DNA of 64,000 nt from Acinetobacter bereziniae LMG 1003 = CIP 70.12 (lineage in GTDB: Bacteria > Pseudomonadota > Gammaproteobacteria > Pseudomonadales > Moraxellaceae): positions 511,788 to 575,787 of the forward strand of contig NZ_KB849756.1 of NCBI RefSeq assembly GCF_000368925.1, in the 5' to 3' direction. The position numbers and the translations under genes were made by a program. Under the pieces are notes generated by a model. It worked only from the letters and a program-made list of their open reading frames with translations, made no database searches and was not told the DNA's origin. Shown in pieces: positions 26,747 to 36,505 of this stretch; the first letter of the stretch is position 1, and every line of letters starts with the position of its first letter.

Positions 26747-28338
26747 ACTTCCGATAGCTGCCCAACAGCTTGAGAATGATTTATAGAATGGTTCAGCACT
26801 TCCAGACAGTGTTGAATTGTCTTACCAATACGGGCATGTGTTTCGATACTCGAGATCTTCGGCCATGTAGCCCGCTCCCCTTCTCTTTGCAATAACTTAA
26901 ATAAATGAGGTCGCGGATTTTGTAGCATATAACTATAATGACGCAGGCTATAATTTCCAATGATATTGACATCACCATAATAGCGTTGGTCAATCACGCC
27001 ATAACCATGATCAAGCAGACGTCTCATTGAAGGTATACGCCACATTCGACCACGAGCAAAATCCATAACCCCCATTGCCGCCATTCGTCCTTGCATCCGA
27101 ACGATACGTTCTGGCCAACTCAATAGATCTTTACGATAGCGTTCTTCATCGTTCTGCATAAAGGGGACAATATGCGGATTCACTTGACTGGCAATGGTAT
27201 AATTTAAATTATATAAACGAGACATACGTTCTTGAGGAAAATCACTTCGTACACTACCATCAACCCAACGCGTATTGGCTAAATACGGCGTATGAACACC
27301 ATCATAACGTTTGCTGATTAAACGGACTGGCGGAAATAAAATCGGTACTGCACAAGAAGCCAACACCGCACTCCATACCAATAAATCTGGTGAAGTATAT
27401 TTATTCATAATCCGTGCATCTTCTTGAGATACATCATATGGTGCAACAGTAACGTTAATGTCTAAACCAGATTTTTCAAAAGCTTCTTCAAAAGTTACAT
27501 CACCTAAGTTTTCAATCAAAAACTTTTTCAGATAACGCACATCTGCAAAACCACCATTGCCTTTAATTAATTCTTTAAAACTACGAAAATGAAAAGCCTC
27601 ACTATAGAACTGATCACCTGACAAAAGATTTGGAATTTCTACTGGTTCATTGACACCCAACAGCGCAGTCATGATCGCTCCAGCACTTGAACCAGAAAGT
27701 ACCTTTGGCATCAAATCTTGTTCCATAAGTGCTTTGCACACACCACTATGAAATAAACCTAATGTCGCACCACCTGAAAACATCAGTGCAGGTTGACCAT
27801 AGGCTTTTTCACAGTTTTTAAAAAAATCTCGTTTACTGTTTAAACATAATGAATGGCAACTTTCAGAAGCGATAAATGCCAAACTGTTGCTCACTTCATC
27901 TATATAGTCTTCAATGATTTTTTTAGTCCCTACATAGGTATGTGCGAACAACATTGGATGCCCAATATTTGCAACATCGTGACTAAATCCTTCTCTGAGG
28001 ATATACATCAAGTCATGTGTACGATTTTGCTGTCGATAACGTCGCAAAAGGTTTAAACGATGTGAAATGATCTCAGCATCAAAATAAGGAGACCCATTGT
28101 CAAATTTCCATTCTTGCGCACCGGTTTCTTCATCTAGTTTTAATGCTATCGACTTCCACTCTTCGTAATTCTCCGCATGTTCAAGTTTTCGCTTTAATTT
28201 TTTGATTCGATAGGCTTGGTGCGGATTTAAATCCTGAGTGAGTTCTAATAGCATTTCTAATTTTCCTTTGATTTCAACCCGAGGATGAAGACTCATCTGT
28301 AAACTATGCTTAAAAATAAGCAGATAATCAATTACCAC
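26743..28338 (-). CDS. Patatin-like phospholipase with DUF3336 N-terminal domain
   Basis: A 531-residue protein in the longest frame, from GTG at 28338; an ATG at 28296 (MSLHPRVEIKGKLEMLLELT) is also possible and neither has a strong ribosome site. The N-terminal DUF3336-like region (AYRIKKLKRKLEHAENYEEW) leads to the patatin domain with PALMFSGGATLGLFHSGVCK, the nucleophile elbow VLSGSSAGAIM and the catalytic Asp in WVDGSVRSDFP. This class hydrolyses acyl lipids. It is translationally coupled to the kinase-like gene. Similar proteins are found in Pseudomonas and yeast Tgl-type lipases. Confidence 0.86.
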   Translation of the reverse strand: MVIDYLLIFKHSLQMSLHPRVEIKGKLEMLLELTQDLNPHQAYRIKKLKRKLEHAENYEEWKSIALKLDEETGAQEWKFDNGSPYFDAEIISHRLNLLRRYRQQNRTHDLMYILREGFSHDVANIGHPMLFAHTYVGTKKIIEDYIDEVSNSLAFIASESCHSLCLNSKRDFFKNCEKAYGQPALMFSGGATLGLFHSGVCKALMEQDLMPKVLSGSSAGAIMTALLGVNEPVEIPNLLSGDQFYSEAFHFRSFKELIKGNGGFADVRYLKKFLIENLGDVTFEEAFEKSGLDINVTVAPYDVSQEDARIMNKYTSPDLLVWSAVLASCAVPILFPPVRLISKRYDGVHTPYLANTRWVDGSVRSDFPQERMSRLYNLNYTIASQVNPHIVPFMQNDEERYRKDLLSWPERIVRMQGRMAAMGVMDFARGRMWRIPSMRRLLDHGYGVIDQRYYGDVNIIGNYSLRHYSYMLQNPRPHLFKLLQREGERATWPKISSIETHARIGKTIQHCLEVLNHSINHSQAVGQLSEV

Positions 28339-28453
28339 AAGTCATTTAATTTTTTGGCAATCAACGCCAATAATCACCAATTGAGATGAGCTCAATAAAA
28401 TTACTGTGCTAATATCATCCATACTTTGTAATTTCTGAAAATAGCGAACGGAT

Positions 28454-29326
28454 ATGGCAACTTTAGATTTACCAGACAATATCATCCAAAAATTATCTCA
28501 AGTTCTTGATCAATTACAGCAATTTTTACCTAAAACCAAACAAGAACCAGACTTTTCGGCAGTTGCTTTTCGATGGCATGATCAACAACTCAAAGCCATT
28601 TACAATCCCAAAGCCATTCACCTAGATGATCTTAAAGGAATCGAAAGGCAAAAAGCCAAAATTTTACAAAATACCGAACAGTTCCTGCATGGATTACCTG
28701 CAAATGATATCCTACTGACTGGATCGCGTGGTACTGGGAAGTCTTCTATTGTACGCTCCTTGTTAACTCAGTATTCTGAACAAGGTTTACGTTTAATTGA
28801 AATTGAACGTGATGACTTATCAGATCTTCCAGAAATTCAAAAAATTATCCAAAATCGTCCTGAAAAATTTATCGTTTATTGTGATGATTTGGCATTTAAT
28901 GCTGAAGATGAAAATTATCGTAGTTTAAAAAGTGTGTTAGATGGTTCTTTACAGTCCGGTTCGAGTAACTTTGTGATCTATGCAACCAGTAATCGTCGTC
29001 ATTTATTGCCGGAGTTTATGCACGAGAACACCCCCGTTACTAAAGTCGATGTACCTCAATATAAAGAACTCCACCCTCAAGAAGCCATTGAAGAGAAGAT
29101 TTCTTTATCTGATCGCTTTGGAATGTGGCTGTCATTTTATCCCATGGATCAGAATCTTTATTTGGAAATTGTTGAACATTATCTTAAAAAAGAATCCATG
29201 CCCTTTGGCGAGGAAGTTCGCGCTGAAGCACTGAGATGGTGTCAAGCGCGTGGACAACGTTCAGGGCGTGCCGCATATCAGTTTTCTAAGCACTGGATTG
29301 GTTCTGAGCGATTAAAATCAGTCTAA
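28454..29326 (+). CDS. DUF815 AAA+-type ATPase
   Basis: A 290-residue P-loop ATPase. The DUF815 pattern is clear: LKGIERQKAKILQNTEQFLH, Walker A LLTGSRGTGKSSIVRSLL, Walker B FIVYCDDLAFN, sensor-1 region VIYATSNRRHLLPEFM and the C-terminal ALRWCQARGQRSGRAAYQFS. The family is widespread in proteobacteria and poorly characterised. It is a single gene divergent from the patatin/kinase pair, with an A/T-rich promoter region between. No terminator seen; a MITE-like element follows 115 bases on. Confidence 0.85.
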   Translation: MATLDLPDNIIQKLSQVLDQLQQFLPKTKQEPDFSAVAFRWHDQQLKAIYNPKAIHLDDLKGIERQKAKILQNTEQFLHGLPANDILLTGSRGTGKSSIVRSLLTQYSEQGLRLIEIERDDLSDLPEIQKIIQNRPEKFIVYCDDLAFNAEDENYRSLKSVLDGSLQSGSSNFVIYATSNRRHLLPEFMHENTPVTKVDVPQYKELHPQEAIEEKISLSDRFGMWLSFYPMDQNLYLEIVEHYLKKESMPFGEEVRAEALRWCQARGQRSGRAAYQFSKHWIGSERLKSV

Positions 29327-29970
29327 TCTTTATCCTTTCTTTCAAGTATTTGCCAACCAATACCCTGATTCGAATATCAGGGTATTTTGTTGATTATGTT
29401 GTTCTTCACTTACAACAAATCATGTTTTAACAACACGTGTATTTAGGGTCTGTGGACTATTCGTCTATGTTTGCGACTAGGTGTGTTTTTTAGGCGATTC
29501 TAGGCGCGAAATACGAAATTTAGTCATTCTAAATGATGAGAAACACTGTTTCGCAAGGGAACGACGAAGCGACAAAAAACACGCTAGTCCCCGCTGCGCC
29601 TTGCGCTGCAAACAAAGCAGTGCTTTGTTCTTGCTCAGGGTTGTGGCTAAAATTATCTCAGGCTACGTTATGAAACTTAAAAATAGTCTCGCTATTTTCT
29701 TCGTTTCATGCCTTGCCTGCTCAATTTTAACCTACAACGCAAGCCATTTATGAAATGTCCACTGACCCTAAACACATTCAACTGCAACATGTTACATATC
29801 AGAATTGTTGGAATTACATGCAATTGAATATCAAATATATTAAAACATTATATTCTATATATATTTCAATCATTTAAAATTCCACTACTAATTTCGTCAG
29901 CTGATGATATTTCAGCACATCGTAGTTTAGGCGTGATAAAATAGCACGCAGTTTCATATAGGATTGGTCT
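29327..29970. other. Spacer between DUF815 gene and dnaE
   Basis: Besides the MITE-like element at 29442-29772, the last 200 bases hold only A/T-rich sequence and an AGGA ribosome site before dnaE. No gene is supported. Confidence 0.5.
29442..29772. mobile_element. MITE-like element, 331 bp
   Basis: The ends are a 16-base inverted repeat with one mismatch: TTTAGGGTCTGTGGAC at 29442 and the complement of TTTAGGGTCAGTGGAC ending at 29772. No transposase is inside; the only ORF (29481-29753) looks accidental. The inside is rich in short inverted motifs. The ends resemble the end of the IS5-like element at 63884 (AGGGTCTGTTGACATTT), so this may be moved by such a transposase in trans. It sits between the DUF815 gene and dnaE. 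Confidence 0.72.
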
Positions 29971-32900
29971 ATGCAGTTTGTTCATCTTGGTATTCATACC
30001 GAATTTTCGATTACCGAATCGATTGTACGTATACCTGATCTGATTAAAGCTGCTGCATCTGATGAAATGCCTGCTTTAGCCATCACTGACCTCTCTAACC
30101 TGCATGCCGCAGTCAAGTTTTATAATAAAGCATTAAGTAAAGGCATTAAGCCTATTTTCGGCAGTGTGATTCGTCTCAATGATGCCAACCATAAAGCAAC
30201 CCTGCTTGCAATGACCAATAAAGGTTGGCGTGGACTGACAGAAATCGTTTCTCGAGGTTTTATTGAAGGTCAACAACTTTCAATTCCATGTATTCAAAAG
30301 CAATGGATACTTGAACAATCCGAAGATATCATTCTTCTGTTAGGTCTACACAGTGATGTAGGTGAAATGCTCTGTTCAGCATACCCAGAAAAAGCTGAAC
30401 CTTTACTTGAGCAGTGGATTGAAAAATTTGGCAATCGGGTCTATTTGGCGCTAACTCGAACAGGTCGTCCACTTGAAGAAGACTTCAATCAAGAAGCCGT
30501 TAAACTTGCCGCAAAATATAAGATTGGTGTGGTTGCACACAATGATGTGCATTTTATCACCGCAGAAGATTATGAAGCGCATGAAGCGCGTGTCTGTATT
30601 GCCGATGGATATGTGTTAGGTGACAATAAACGTCCAAAAAACTATAGTCCTGAACAATATTTTAAAACATCTGCTGAGATGATTGAACTATTTGCTGATC
30701 TTCCAAGTGCTATTGAAAATACACTGCAAATTGCAAAACGTTGCACAGTCTCTCTGCGTTTAGGCTTCCATGACCTGCCTGATTATCCGATTCCTGAAGG
30801 TCACACCATTCACTCCTATTTCGAGCATCTGTCTGAAATTGGTTTAGAAGAACGTTTAGACTTTCTTTATCCTGTTGAAACACGAAATGAAGATTGGGCG
30901 GAAATTCGTAAACCTTATGATGAGCGACTGGCTTATGAGTTGGGCATCATTAACAAAATGGATTTCCCTGGTTATTTTTTAATCGTCATGGACTTCATTC
31001 AATGGTCAAAAAACAATGGTGTTCCAGTTGGTCCGGGACGTGGTTCGGGTGCAGGCTCACTGGTTGCATATAGTTTAAAAATCACTGACTTAGATCCACT
31101 TCGTTATGATCTACTCTTCGAACGCTTCTTAAATCCAGAACGGGTATCCATGCCCGACTTTGATATTGATTTTTGTATCGCAGGGCGAGATAAAGTTATT
31201 GATTATGTGGCACGCCACTACGGTCGTGATGCTGTATCTCAAATTGCAACATTCGGTACCATGGCGGCTAAAGGTGCAATTCGAGATGTCGCTCGTGTTT
31301 TAGGAAAATCTTACGGTTTGGCTGATCGTATTTCCAAAATGATTCCAACAAAACCTTTAGGTTTAACTTTAGAAGAATCTATTGAAGCAGAACCCCAACT
31401 CAAAGACATCGTCACCAATCCATCCAATCCAGATTATGACGATGCTGCTGAAATTTGGGAAATGGCGCTCAAGCTTGAAGGTATTACCCGAAATACAGGT
31501 AAACACGCTGGTGGTGTAGTGATTGCACCCACCAAGATTACTGATTATTCAGCAATCCTCTGTGAAGCTGACGGTACGGGTCGAGTTGCACAATTCGATA
31601 AAGATGATGTCGAAGCGGCAGGCTTAGTTAAATTCGACTTCTTGGGGCTACGTAACCTCACTGTAATTGAAGATGCAGTTCAAAATATCAATAAGCGAAT
31701 TCAATCGGATCAACCATTAAACATTTCAAATATTATTTTGGATGATCCAAAAGCTTATGCTGTTTTTGCTGATGCAAATACAACAGCGGTGTTTCAGTTT
31801 GAATCCGTGGGCATGAAAAAAATGCTCAAAGAAGCTCGCCCGAGTAAATTTGAAGAAATTATTGCCTTCGTTTCTTTATATCGCCCAGGTCCTATGGATC
31901 TAATTCCTGACTTTATTCATCGTATGCATGGCGGTGAATTTGAATATTTACACCCGCTTCTCGAAGGTGTACTTGAACCGACTTATGGGATTATGGTGTA
32001 CCAAGAACAGGTTATGCAAGCAGCACAGTTTTGTGCAGGCTATACCCTCGGTGGTGCGGACTTACTTCGTCGTGCAATGGGTAAAAAGAAAGTCGAGGAA
32101 ATGGTCAAGCAACGTGCCACCTTCATTGAAGGTGCTGCGAAAAAGGATATTGATGAGGCTACCGCAAACCATATCTTTGACTATATGGAAAAATTCGCAG
32201 GTTATGGTTTTAACAAATCACATGCGGCAGCCTATGCTTTAGTTGCCTATCAAACCGCTTGGTTAAAAGCACATTACCCTTCGGAGTTTATGGCAGCAGT
32301 CATGTCTTCTGAAATGCAAAATACTGATAATATTGTATTTTTAATTGATGACTGTCGAATCAACAATTTAGTTGTATTGCCTCCATCCGTAAATATGTCG
32401 TTCTATCAGTTCTATGCCAGTGATGCGACAACCATTATTTATGGTTTAGGTGCAATTAAAGGTGTCGGTGAACAAGCCATGCAGTCCGTGATTGACTCAC
32501 GTGAACAAGACGGTCCATATAAAGATTTATTTGATTTTTGCCACCGTGTTGATTTGAAAAAAATCAATAAACGAACCTTGGAAGCCTTAATCCGTGCAGG
32601 CGCACTGGATTGTTTAGGTATTGAACGTTCGAGCTTAATGGCTCAACTTCCCGAAGCAGTTCAAGCAGCAGAACAAGCCCGATCAAACCGTGAAACAGGC
32701 ATTATGGATCTGTTTGGTGAAGTTGAAGAAGTTCAACGTAAACCAGCCAAACCTGTGAAAGCGTGGTCAGATGAGGTACGCTTAAAAGGTGAAAAAGATA
32801 CGCTTGGCTTATACCTGACTGGTCACCCAATTGATGTATATCGTCCTGAGTTAAAAGCATTTATCCCTCATAAGATTAATGAACTGACACCAACACGTCG

Positions 32901-33543
32901 TGGTGTAACTACAGTGTTTGCCGGCTTAGTGGTCGATGTGGCTAACTTCCCCAATCGTATGGTCATCACATTGGATGATGGTACAGCTCGTATCGAAGTT
33001 TCCTCCAATCATGAGCGTTTCCAACGCTTTAAAGATATCATTCAGAATGAAAAAGTGGTGGTGATTGAAGGTGAAATCTATGAACGAGAAGGCTTTGATC
33101 GTCCAATGGGGCGCTTAACCAAAGCGTTTACACTCAATGAAATTCGTCAAAAACGTGCCAATAATATTGCGATTAAATTAAACCCAGAAGTCATCAGCAA
33201 AACCTTAGCCTCAGATATTCAAAAAATTTTACTGCCATTTTGCAATGTAGATATGTGCCAACATATCCCTATACACATTTTACTGGACTATGATTATGCA
33301 ACGGCTGATTTGCATTTTGGACAACAATGGAAAGTTGCACCTTTAGATGAACTCTTATCAAAATTACGAGACTATTTTGGTAAGGAGTCGATTCATATTG
33401 AATACCATGTCAAATCTAAGGCGGCTAAGGCAGTTGACCATCGTGAATTGGCACAAACTACTCAAGTTGCACCACCTCCAGACAATATGAGCATGGATGA
33501 TGCAATGGATGAGTATCTCGCTGATGCAAATCAATACTCCTAA
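29971..33543 (+). CDS. dnaE: DNA polymerase III alpha subunit
   Basis: The replicative polymerase core, 1190 residues. The N-terminal PHP domain begins FVHLGIHTEFSITESIVRIP. The polymerase palm carries the acidic triad region GPGRGSGAGSLVAYSLKITD, then PDFDIDFCIAGRDKVIDYV, and later GIMVYQEQVMQAAQFCAGYT and YGFNKSHAAAYALVAYQTAW. An HhH region (LIRAGALDCLG) and a C-terminal OB fold (FAGLVVDVANFPNRMVITLD) follow. Complete and of normal length. RBS AGGA 12 bases before ATG. trmJ follows 39 bases after the stop. Confidence 0.98.
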   Translation: MQFVHLGIHTEFSITESIVRIPDLIKAAASDEMPALAITDLSNLHAAVKFYNKALSKGIKPIFGSVIRLNDANHKATLLAMTNKGWRGLTEIVSRGFIEGQQLSIPCIQKQWILEQSEDIILLLGLHSDVGEMLCSAYPEKAEPLLEQWIEKFGNRVYLALTRTGRPLEEDFNQEAVKLAAKYKIGVVAHNDVHFITAEDYEAHEARVCIADGYVLGDNKRPKNYSPEQYFKTSAEMIELFADLPSAIENTLQIAKRCTVSLRLGFHDLPDYPIPEGHTIHSYFEHLSEIGLEERLDFLYPVETRNEDWAEIRKPYDERLAYELGIINKMDFPGYFLIVMDFIQWSKNNGVPVGPGRGSGAGSLVAYSLKITDLDPLRYDLLFERFLNPERVSMPDFDIDFCIAGRDKVIDYVARHYGRDAVSQIATFGTMAAKGAIRDVARVLGKSYGLADRISKMIPTKPLGLTLEESIEAEPQLKDIVTNPSNPDYDDAAEIWEMALKLEGITRNTGKHAGGVVIAPTKITDYSAILCEADGTGRVAQFDKDDVEAAGLVKFDFLGLRNLTVIEDAVQNINKRIQSDQPLNISNIILDDPKAYAVFADANTTAVFQFESVGMKKMLKEARPSKFEEIIAFVSLYRPGPMDLIPDFIHRMHGGEFEYLHPLLEGVLEPTYGIMVYQEQVMQAAQFCAGYTLGGADLLRRAMGKKKVEEMVKQRATFIEGAAKKDIDEATANHIFDYMEKFAGYGFNKSHAAAYALVAYQTAWLKAHYPSEFMAAVMSSEMQNTDNIVFLIDDCRINNLVVLPPSVNMSFYQFYASDATTIIYGLGAIKGVGEQAMQSVIDSREQDGPYKDLFDFCHRVDLKKINKRTLEALIRAGALDCLGIERSSLMAQLPEAVQAAEQARSNRETGIMDLFGEVEEVQRKPAKPVKAWSDEVRLKGEKDTLGLYLTGHPIDVYRPELKAFIPHKINELTPTRRGVTTVFAGLVVDVANFPNRMVITLDDGTARIEVSSNHERFQRFKDIIQNEKVVVIEGEIYEREGFDRPMGRLTKAFTLNEIRQKRANNIAIKLNPEVISKTLASDIQKILLPFCNVDMCQHIPIHILLDYDYATADLHFGQQWKVAPLDELLSKLRDYFGKESIHIEYHVKSKAAKAVDHRELAQTTQVAPPPDNMSMDDAMDEYLADANQYS

Positions 33544-33582
33544 CACCCCCTATCTTCTCTTTATTTAATTTTTGGAACATCA

Positions 33583-34416
33583 ATGGACATTTTTGACAAT
33601 GCTGTTATTTCACAGCATTTAAGTCATGTACGTATTGTGATGGTCAATACCACACTGCCTGCAAATATTGGTAGCGCCTTACGTGCAATGAAAACAATGG
33701 GATTATCTAAATTGGTTTTAGTCGCACCTAAAACTTATCCACATCCAGATATTGACGCTTTGGCAGCAGGCGCAACAGATTTAATCGAACAGATTGAAAT
33801 CGTAGAATGCCTAGAAGATGCAATCAAAGACTGCCATTTAGTGTTTGGTACCAGTGCACGTAGCCGTACTATTCCATGGCCGTTGTTAGATGCTCGCCCT
33901 GCCGCAGAAAAATCAATGCAGTCTGTGATTCACAATCAACAGGAGGTTGCTGTCGTTTTTGGTCGAGAAGACCGTGGACTGACCAATGAAGAACTTGCAC
34001 TAGCAAACTACCATGTCACAATTCCTGTAAATAGTGATTATGGCGTATTGAATGTCGCTCAAGCTATTCAGGTGATCTGCTATGAAATGCGTATGGCGAC
34101 CTTGGCACTGGCAGAGAAAACTGTTGATACGCAAGCCGTGATGCAAGTAACAGACTCAACTGATATGCACTGGGATGAACCACTGGTCACACATGAACAG
34201 ATGGAACAATTTTATCCCCACATTGAAAAAATGTTGGCTGAAATTGAATTTTTAGACCCTAAAAACCCACGTCTTCTTCCTTTACGGTTGCGTCGATTAT
34301 TTGGGCGTATACAATTAGATAAGATGGAATATCATTTATTAAGGGGCATTTTTAGCCGAGTTCAAGCCCTAAATAATGGTACATGGAAAAAGTCAAAACA
34401 TGAGGATCAAAACTAA
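33583..34416 (+). CDS. trmJ: tRNA (cytidine/uridine-2'-O-)-methyltransferase TrmJ
   Basis: A SPOUT-fold methyltransferase for position 32 of tRNA. 277 residues. Motifs: VRIVMVNTTLPANIGSALRA near the N terminus, LVLVAPKTYPHPDIDALAAG, VVFGREDRGLTNEELALANY and IPVNSDYGVLNVAQAIQVICYE, the trefoil-knot SAM site. The C-terminal extension after residue 200 is helical. The TAA stop overlaps the cysE ATG by one base, so the two genes are coupled. dnaE lies just upstream. The extra tRNA link fits no special pathway; trmJ next to cysE is common in proteobacteria. Confidence 0.93.
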   Translation: MDIFDNAVISQHLSHVRIVMVNTTLPANIGSALRAMKTMGLSKLVLVAPKTYPHPDIDALAAGATDLIEQIEIVECLEDAIKDCHLVFGTSARSRTIPWPLLDARPAAEKSMQSVIHNQQEVAVVFGREDRGLTNEELALANYHVTIPVNSDYGVLNVAQAIQVICYEMRMATLALAEKTVDTQAVMQVTDSTDMHWDEPLVTHEQMEQFYPHIEKMLAEIEFLDPKNPRLLPLRLRRLFGRIQLDKMEYHLLRGIFSRVQALNNGTWKKSKHEDQN

Positions 34417-35240
34417 TGCTAAAACAGCTTAAAGAAGACATCCAAGCTGTATTTGCGCGAGATCCTGCTGCGCGAAATACATTTGAAGTTTTAACCACAT
34501 ACCCAGGCATACATGCATTAATTATGCATCGTATCGCTCATGAATTATGGGAAAAAGATTGTAAAACTTCAGCCAGAATTTTGTCTTCTTTCAGTCGTTT
34601 TGCAACAGGAATTGAAATTCATCCCGGTGCTAAGATCGGCAAACGTTTCTTTATCGATCATGGCATGGGTGTGGTTATCGGTGAAACTGCTGAAATTGGA
34701 GATGATGTGACCTTGTATCATGGCGTTACGCTCGGTGGTACAACATGGAATACTGGTAAGCGCCACCCAACACTTGCCGATGGTGTAGTCGTAGGTGCCG
34801 GAGCAAAAATCCTGGGTCCATTTGTGGTAGGTAAAAATGCCAAGGTTGGTTCAAATGCGGTAGTTACCAAAGCAGTTCCTGATGGTGCAACAGCCGTAGG
34901 CAACCCTGCTCGCTTTATTACTAAAGACAAAGAAGTTATTACAACCGCAGAACCGCGTTGTCCTGAGCAAATTGCCAATACCGTTGAAAATACTGAGTTC
35001 CAAGCCTATGCAGCGACTCAAGAACAACCCGACCCAATGCTTGAAGGTATGCGCGTGTTGTTAGATCGGCTTGAACAAAACGAACAACGTATCCATAGTT
35101 TATGTACACGCCTATCGATTTTAGATCCAACATTTAATTTACAACAAACGATAGAACAACCTTTAAGCGATGAAGAAATCAAAATCATTGAAGAAGTTAG
35201 ACGTGAATGTGAAGCGCAAAAAACGTCTTCAAAAGCTTAG
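34416..35240 (+). CDS. cysE: Serine O-acetyltransferase
   Basis: A hexapeptide-repeat acetyltransferase that makes O-acetylserine for cysteine synthesis. 274 residues, in the shorter-form range of the SAT family. The N-terminal helical part (MLKQLKEDIQAVFARDPAAR) leads to the left-handed beta helix: GIEIHPGAKIGKRFFIDHG, GVVIGETAEIGDDVTLYHGV, TLGGTTWNTGKRHPTLADGV, GAGAKILGPFVVGKNAKVGS. A helical C-terminal tail of about 75 residues (EGMRVLLDRLEQNEQRIHSL) may be a coiled coil. It overlaps trmJ by one base. Confidence 0.96.
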   Translation: MLKQLKEDIQAVFARDPAARNTFEVLTTYPGIHALIMHRIAHELWEKDCKTSARILSSFSRFATGIEIHPGAKIGKRFFIDHGMGVVIGETAEIGDDVTLYHGVTLGGTTWNTGKRHPTLADGVVVGAGAKILGPFVVGKNAKVGSNAVVTKAVPDGATAVGNPARFITKDKEVITTAEPRCPEQIANTVENTEFQAYAATQEQPDPMLEGMRVLLDRLEQNEQRIHSLCTRLSILDPTFNLQQTIEQPLSDEEIKIIEEVRRECEAQKTSSKA

Positions 35241-35475
35241 GGCATATTGATATTTTCTAATCTGTTGATGTTGGCTAAATGGTTTGCGTTCTAGTCTAAA
35301 ATTCAGCATAAAATAACGAAATACTAGCGTTGTTTTTAAATTTCATGACGAATTGACAACAAATCCTCATGTATAATTTTTAATAATACGAACTAAATCA
35401 AGTTGCATGTTCAGACGTCTTTTCATAGACTGATGCGCATGCAGTTTTTTTAATATAAATTAATGGAAGAAACAC

Positions 35476-36402
35476 ATGACGATTAAGCCTTTGGCATATG
35501 CATTGCTCGCAACATCATTACTTACTGCGTGTTCTATTACACCGACCAAACAAAGTAACAAAATAGATGCAAATGAGCCTTTCATTTATACTGAACCAGA
35601 ATTATCACCACCCTTTTATGCATTAAATCCATTCGACTACACGCAACCCCCTGTTTTTGAACTTGAATTGAAAAAAGCTGCTGCCCAACCTGTCAATAAA
35701 CTAGAAGTGACCGATCCAGCGAATCCAAATCAAAAAATTGTACTGGATACCAATAAATTAATTGTACCTACAGTGAACAGCTCGCAACGTGCTATGAAAT
35801 ATGCTGTTTTAGCAGGTAGCAATGAAATTGACATTACGGCGATTGATGATTTCTTGCAAATGGTTGAAGGTAAAGCGCGTCATTACCCACCACAATTTAG
35901 CGACCGTAAAGAACGTAAAGGTTTTGAAGGCAAATTAAAAGAAGTGTCTACTCAACTCGACCAACTTGCTGCTGCACCGAATGCTTCTTTTGATATTCTG
36001 ATTCGTGCATTTAAAGCCAGTATTCTCGGGCGTAACCTTGACCTTGGTTCTTCTTATACAACCAAATCATTGGATTATGCACAACGTATCCTGAAGATCA
36101 ATAAAGAAGATCCAGAGGCAAACTTATGGTTTGGTTTCTCTTTATCTGAAGGTGGCGGTCAAAAAGAAGCGATGCCATATTTAGACAAAGCAATGAAAGC
36201 TGGTGTTCAAGAGGCTTATCTATCTTCTGCCAATAATTATATTGGTATGGAACAAAAGAAAAATGCTGTCCAAACTTTGAAAAACTATAAAGTGAAATAC
36301 CCAGAAGAAGCAGAAGTTGCTGATCGCTTGATTCAAGAAATTGAAAAACAAGGTCGTTATAATGTTTGGCAAGTGATGAAAAACCCAGCGCTCGCGAAAT
36401 AA
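35476..36402 (+). CDS. Lipoprotein with TPR-like C-terminal half
   Basis: A 308-residue protein with lipobox LLTAC (Cys at residue 19 region), so it is a lipoprotein. The first half of the mature chain is acidic and rich in Pro (TEPELSPPFYALNPFDYTQP). The second half has TPR-like helical repeats: LDYAQRILKINKEDPEANLW, GGQKEAMPYLDKAMKAGVQE and QKKNAVQTLKNYKVKYPEEA. TPR lipoproteins usually hold together envelope complexes. No named family recognised. A strong terminator ends the unit. Confidence 0.75.
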   Translation: MTIKPLAYALLATSLLTACSITPTKQSNKIDANEPFIYTEPELSPPFYALNPFDYTQPPVFELELKKAAAQPVNKLEVTDPANPNQKIVLDTNKLIVPTVNSSQRAMKYAVLAGSNEIDITAIDDFLQMVEGKARHYPPQFSDRKERKGFEGKLKEVSTQLDQLAAAPNASFDILIRAFKASILGRNLDLGSSYTTKSLDYAQRILKINKEDPEANLWFGFSLSEGGGQKEAMPYLDKAMKAGVQEAYLSSANNYIGMEQKKNAVQTLKNYKVKYPEEAEVADRLIQEIEKQGRYNVWQVMKNPALAK

Positions 36403-36413
36403 TTTCTAGGCTG

Positions 36414-36447
36414 AAAAAATAGACTGAGCATTCAGTCTATTTTTTTG
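36414..36447 (+). terminator. Terminator after TPR lipoprotein
   Basis: Perfect 14-bp stem AAAAAATAGACTGA / TCAGTCTATTTTTT, loop GCAT, T-run. Confidence 0.92.
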
Positions 36448-36505
36448 CTTATAAATTGAAATTCTAGAAAACTATCGTATTATTCAGAAAAGATTGATCT
36501 CGTTA

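Noticed and set aside
29481..29753. 90-codon ORF inside the MITE-like element
   Set aside because: Lies fully within the element between its inverted repeats and has no recognisable domain; probably accidental.
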